From positions 93,601 through 127,010 of the forward strand of contig PJRA01000555.1 of NCBI GenBank assembly GCA_016987375.1: a stretch of 33,410 bases of DNA. Reading direction: 5' to 3'. Source of the stretch: Brachionus koreanus. Lineage: Eukaryota; Rotifera; Eurotatoria; Ploima; Brachionidae. The notes beneath the pieces were generated by a model that was not told where the DNA came from, searched no databases, and was given only the letters and a program-made list of their open reading frames with translations. The position numbers and the translations under genes were made by a program. Each line of letters begins with the position of its first letter. Position 1 is the first letter of the stretch. Positions 32,398-33,410 of the stretch are shown one piece after another.

Positions 32398-32998
32398 TTT
32401 CTAATTGTGTCAAAAAATTATCAATAACAAGATCCAAAAATGGATTGAAGCAAACAACATTTTACCGACGTGTCAATATGGCTTTAGGAAAAATGTGAGC
32501 ACTCAAGACCATATTTTTTGACTTAGTCAAGCAAAACAATTCATACCGAGTTCACAACAGCAGGTCATCGTTCTAACTATGAATCGCAATACGGACTTAA
32601 ACTGATCATAGACGGGACTTAAATACCACTTGCACCATACCCGACTTTTCTAGGTATCCAATTTGATCCGAAGCTCAGCTTTAAAAAACAACTTGAAAGC
32701 CTTACGTCAAGAGCCATGTCCAAAATAAACTTAATCAGTAGAGTTAGAGATTTGAAACTAAAAAATAGCATCGAACTTTGCAGAATTATTTTCAAGAATT
32801 TTATTCGTTCAATTTACGCTTTAATTCCTCTGTCTAGTGCAACCCAAAAAATTTTACCAGAAGTTCAAAAACTTCAATCATTTTTTGATCCTATTTAATA
32901 ATCGTTGGGCTAAAAAGAAGGGTTTTGTTCCATTCTGAGTATCCTGAGGGTTTCCCTCAGACAAAAAGAATATAATAATAATAATAATATACAGTAGC
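32398..32998 (+). mobile_element. LINE relic with large internal deletion and intact 3' end
   Basis: The left part (about 32415-32525) reads NKIQKWIEANNILPTCQYGF then RKNVSTQDHIF, the fingers motif of a LINE reverse transcriptase. The right part (about 32600-32890) reads LKLIIDGT, YPTFLGIQFDPKLSFKKQLE and SRAMSKINLISRVRDLKL, the post-palm region. The catalytic palm between them is absent, so some hundreds of bases are deleted. The 3' end is a perfect hairpin at 32944-32960 and a TAA/ATA-rich tail at about 32971-32990. A TAA tail is usual for I-group elements. The clade is a guess. Confidence 0.8.
32944..32960 (+). repeat. 3'-terminal hairpin of the LINE, CTGAGGG-TTT-CCCTCAG
   Basis: Seven exact base pairs around a TTT loop, placed just after the end of the LINE coding part and about ten bases before its TAA-rich tail. 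Such stems are known to be recognised by the element's own reverse transcriptase in some LINEs. That role here is inference. Confidence 0.7.
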
Positions 32999-33170
32999 TA
33001 TTCATCTGAAATAATTTCGAACCCTTTAGAACAATTTTTAAAATCATTGGTAATAGTGCTACGGTGTCTCTTTTGTCAACCACAAACATTCTTGTTTCAC
33101 TAAAAGGGTGTTTCATTTTTGAGGCCAACTTGTACTTATAGGATCTATTCTCGCCATATATTCTATTTGA
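32999..33170 (-). mobile_element. ISXO2/Merlin-like transposase scrap
   Basis: Minus-strand frames read ETRMFVVDKRDTVALLPMIL then KIVLKGSK (about 33100-33030). After a one-base shift they read IISDE followed by a stop where Trp is usual. This matches the pattern of IS1595/ISXO2-like DDE transposases: V-x-N/K-R-x4-L-x-P-I-I, then PGS-x-I-I-S-D-E-W, with the second catalytic Asp. The frame is shifted and stopped, and the match breaks off exactly where the LINE tail begins. The rest of the transposase was not found to the left of the LINE. Confidence 0.5.
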
Positions 33171-33410
33171 CCATATAATATATTGACACCTCTTTTATCC
33201 TTGTGCAGTTTTTTTCGGCTGAATTTGTTTTGAATTTGAATTTGAATTTTTATCTTTTTTTGGTTTTCTAATTTTTTTTTTCAGTTCAACTTAAACTTAA
33301 ACCCCTTTCATCAAAAAAGGGTGGACCGGTTTCGACTGGGTAAAATTTTCAGTGTAGATGATTAACTCGATGCAGTAGCCTCTGTGTCAGATCGGAGCTG
33401 TTGCTCAAAA
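33171..33410. other. Right edge, unassigned
   Basis: Three tandem GAATTT hexamers at about 33227-33248 and a T-rich tract ending in CAG at about 33284. From 33300 the composition becomes more balanced (GGGTGGACCGGTTTCGACTGGG), suggesting the start of another gene or repeat that is cut by the window end. Nothing can be named. Confidence 0.35.

Noticed and set aside
32910..33128. 72-codon minus-strand frame as a host gene
   Set aside because: It runs through the LINE hairpin and TAA tail; only the part beyond 32999 has transposase-like sequence.

Overview
The window is AT-rich nuclear DNA from an animal. Genes are split by very short GT-AG introns (46-60 bp in one gene), are well separated, and are surrounded by decayed transposable elements. 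A Ski/Sno co-repressor, a Ufm1 protease (UFSP2) and a lamin-tail protein together point to a metazoan. The extreme A+T, the tiny introns and the jockey/CR1-like and RTE-like LINE debris would suit a monogonont rotifer (Brachionus-like). That is an impression, not a proof. A 717-base run of N (18503-19219) shows this is a draft scaffold.

Layout. 313-1477 (+): two-exon gene for a secreted, acidic, unrecognised protein. 1516-5275: gene-poor, with an internally deleted RTE-type LINE relic on the minus strand (about 4085-5275). 5412-7179 (+): complete seven-exon UFSP2 gene. 8455-8900 (+): broken Ty3/gypsy-type integrase. 10440-11050 (+): decayed transposase-like protein with the SWIM-like CxC...H tail. 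11461-12111 (+): disordered phosphoprotein-like orphan. 13418-13650: cluster of imperfect palindromes built on GTATCC..GGATAC. 15419-15829 (-): Ser/Asn-rich orphan. 17401-18420 (+): jockey/CR1-like reverse transcriptase relic that runs into the gap. 20054-20277: two inverted LINE-tail fragments. 20478-20745 (-): a possible small frameshifted gene. 21785-24086 (-): two-exon Ski/Sno homologue, with about 4.4 kb of upstream noncoding DNA that holds several structured motifs. 28576-30075 (+): single-exon protein with eleven C2H2-type zinc fingers. 31103-31894 (-): lamin-tail-domain protein, convergent with the zinc-finger gene. 32398-32998 (+): LINE relic ending in a hairpin and a TAA-rich tail. 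It abuts, on the minus strand (about 32999-33170), a scrap of an ISXO2/Merlin-like transposase.

The genes do not form a pathway. UFSP2 acts in UFM1 processing and deconjugation, Ski/Sno represses SMAD-dependent transcription, and the zinc-finger and lamin-tail proteins are likely nuclear. The notable points are the compositional island formed by the Ski gene and its structured upstream region, the palindrome clusters, the very small lamin-tail protein, and the LINE/transposase junction. I found no convincing tRNA, rRNA or CRISPR, and no clear case for a wholly new system.
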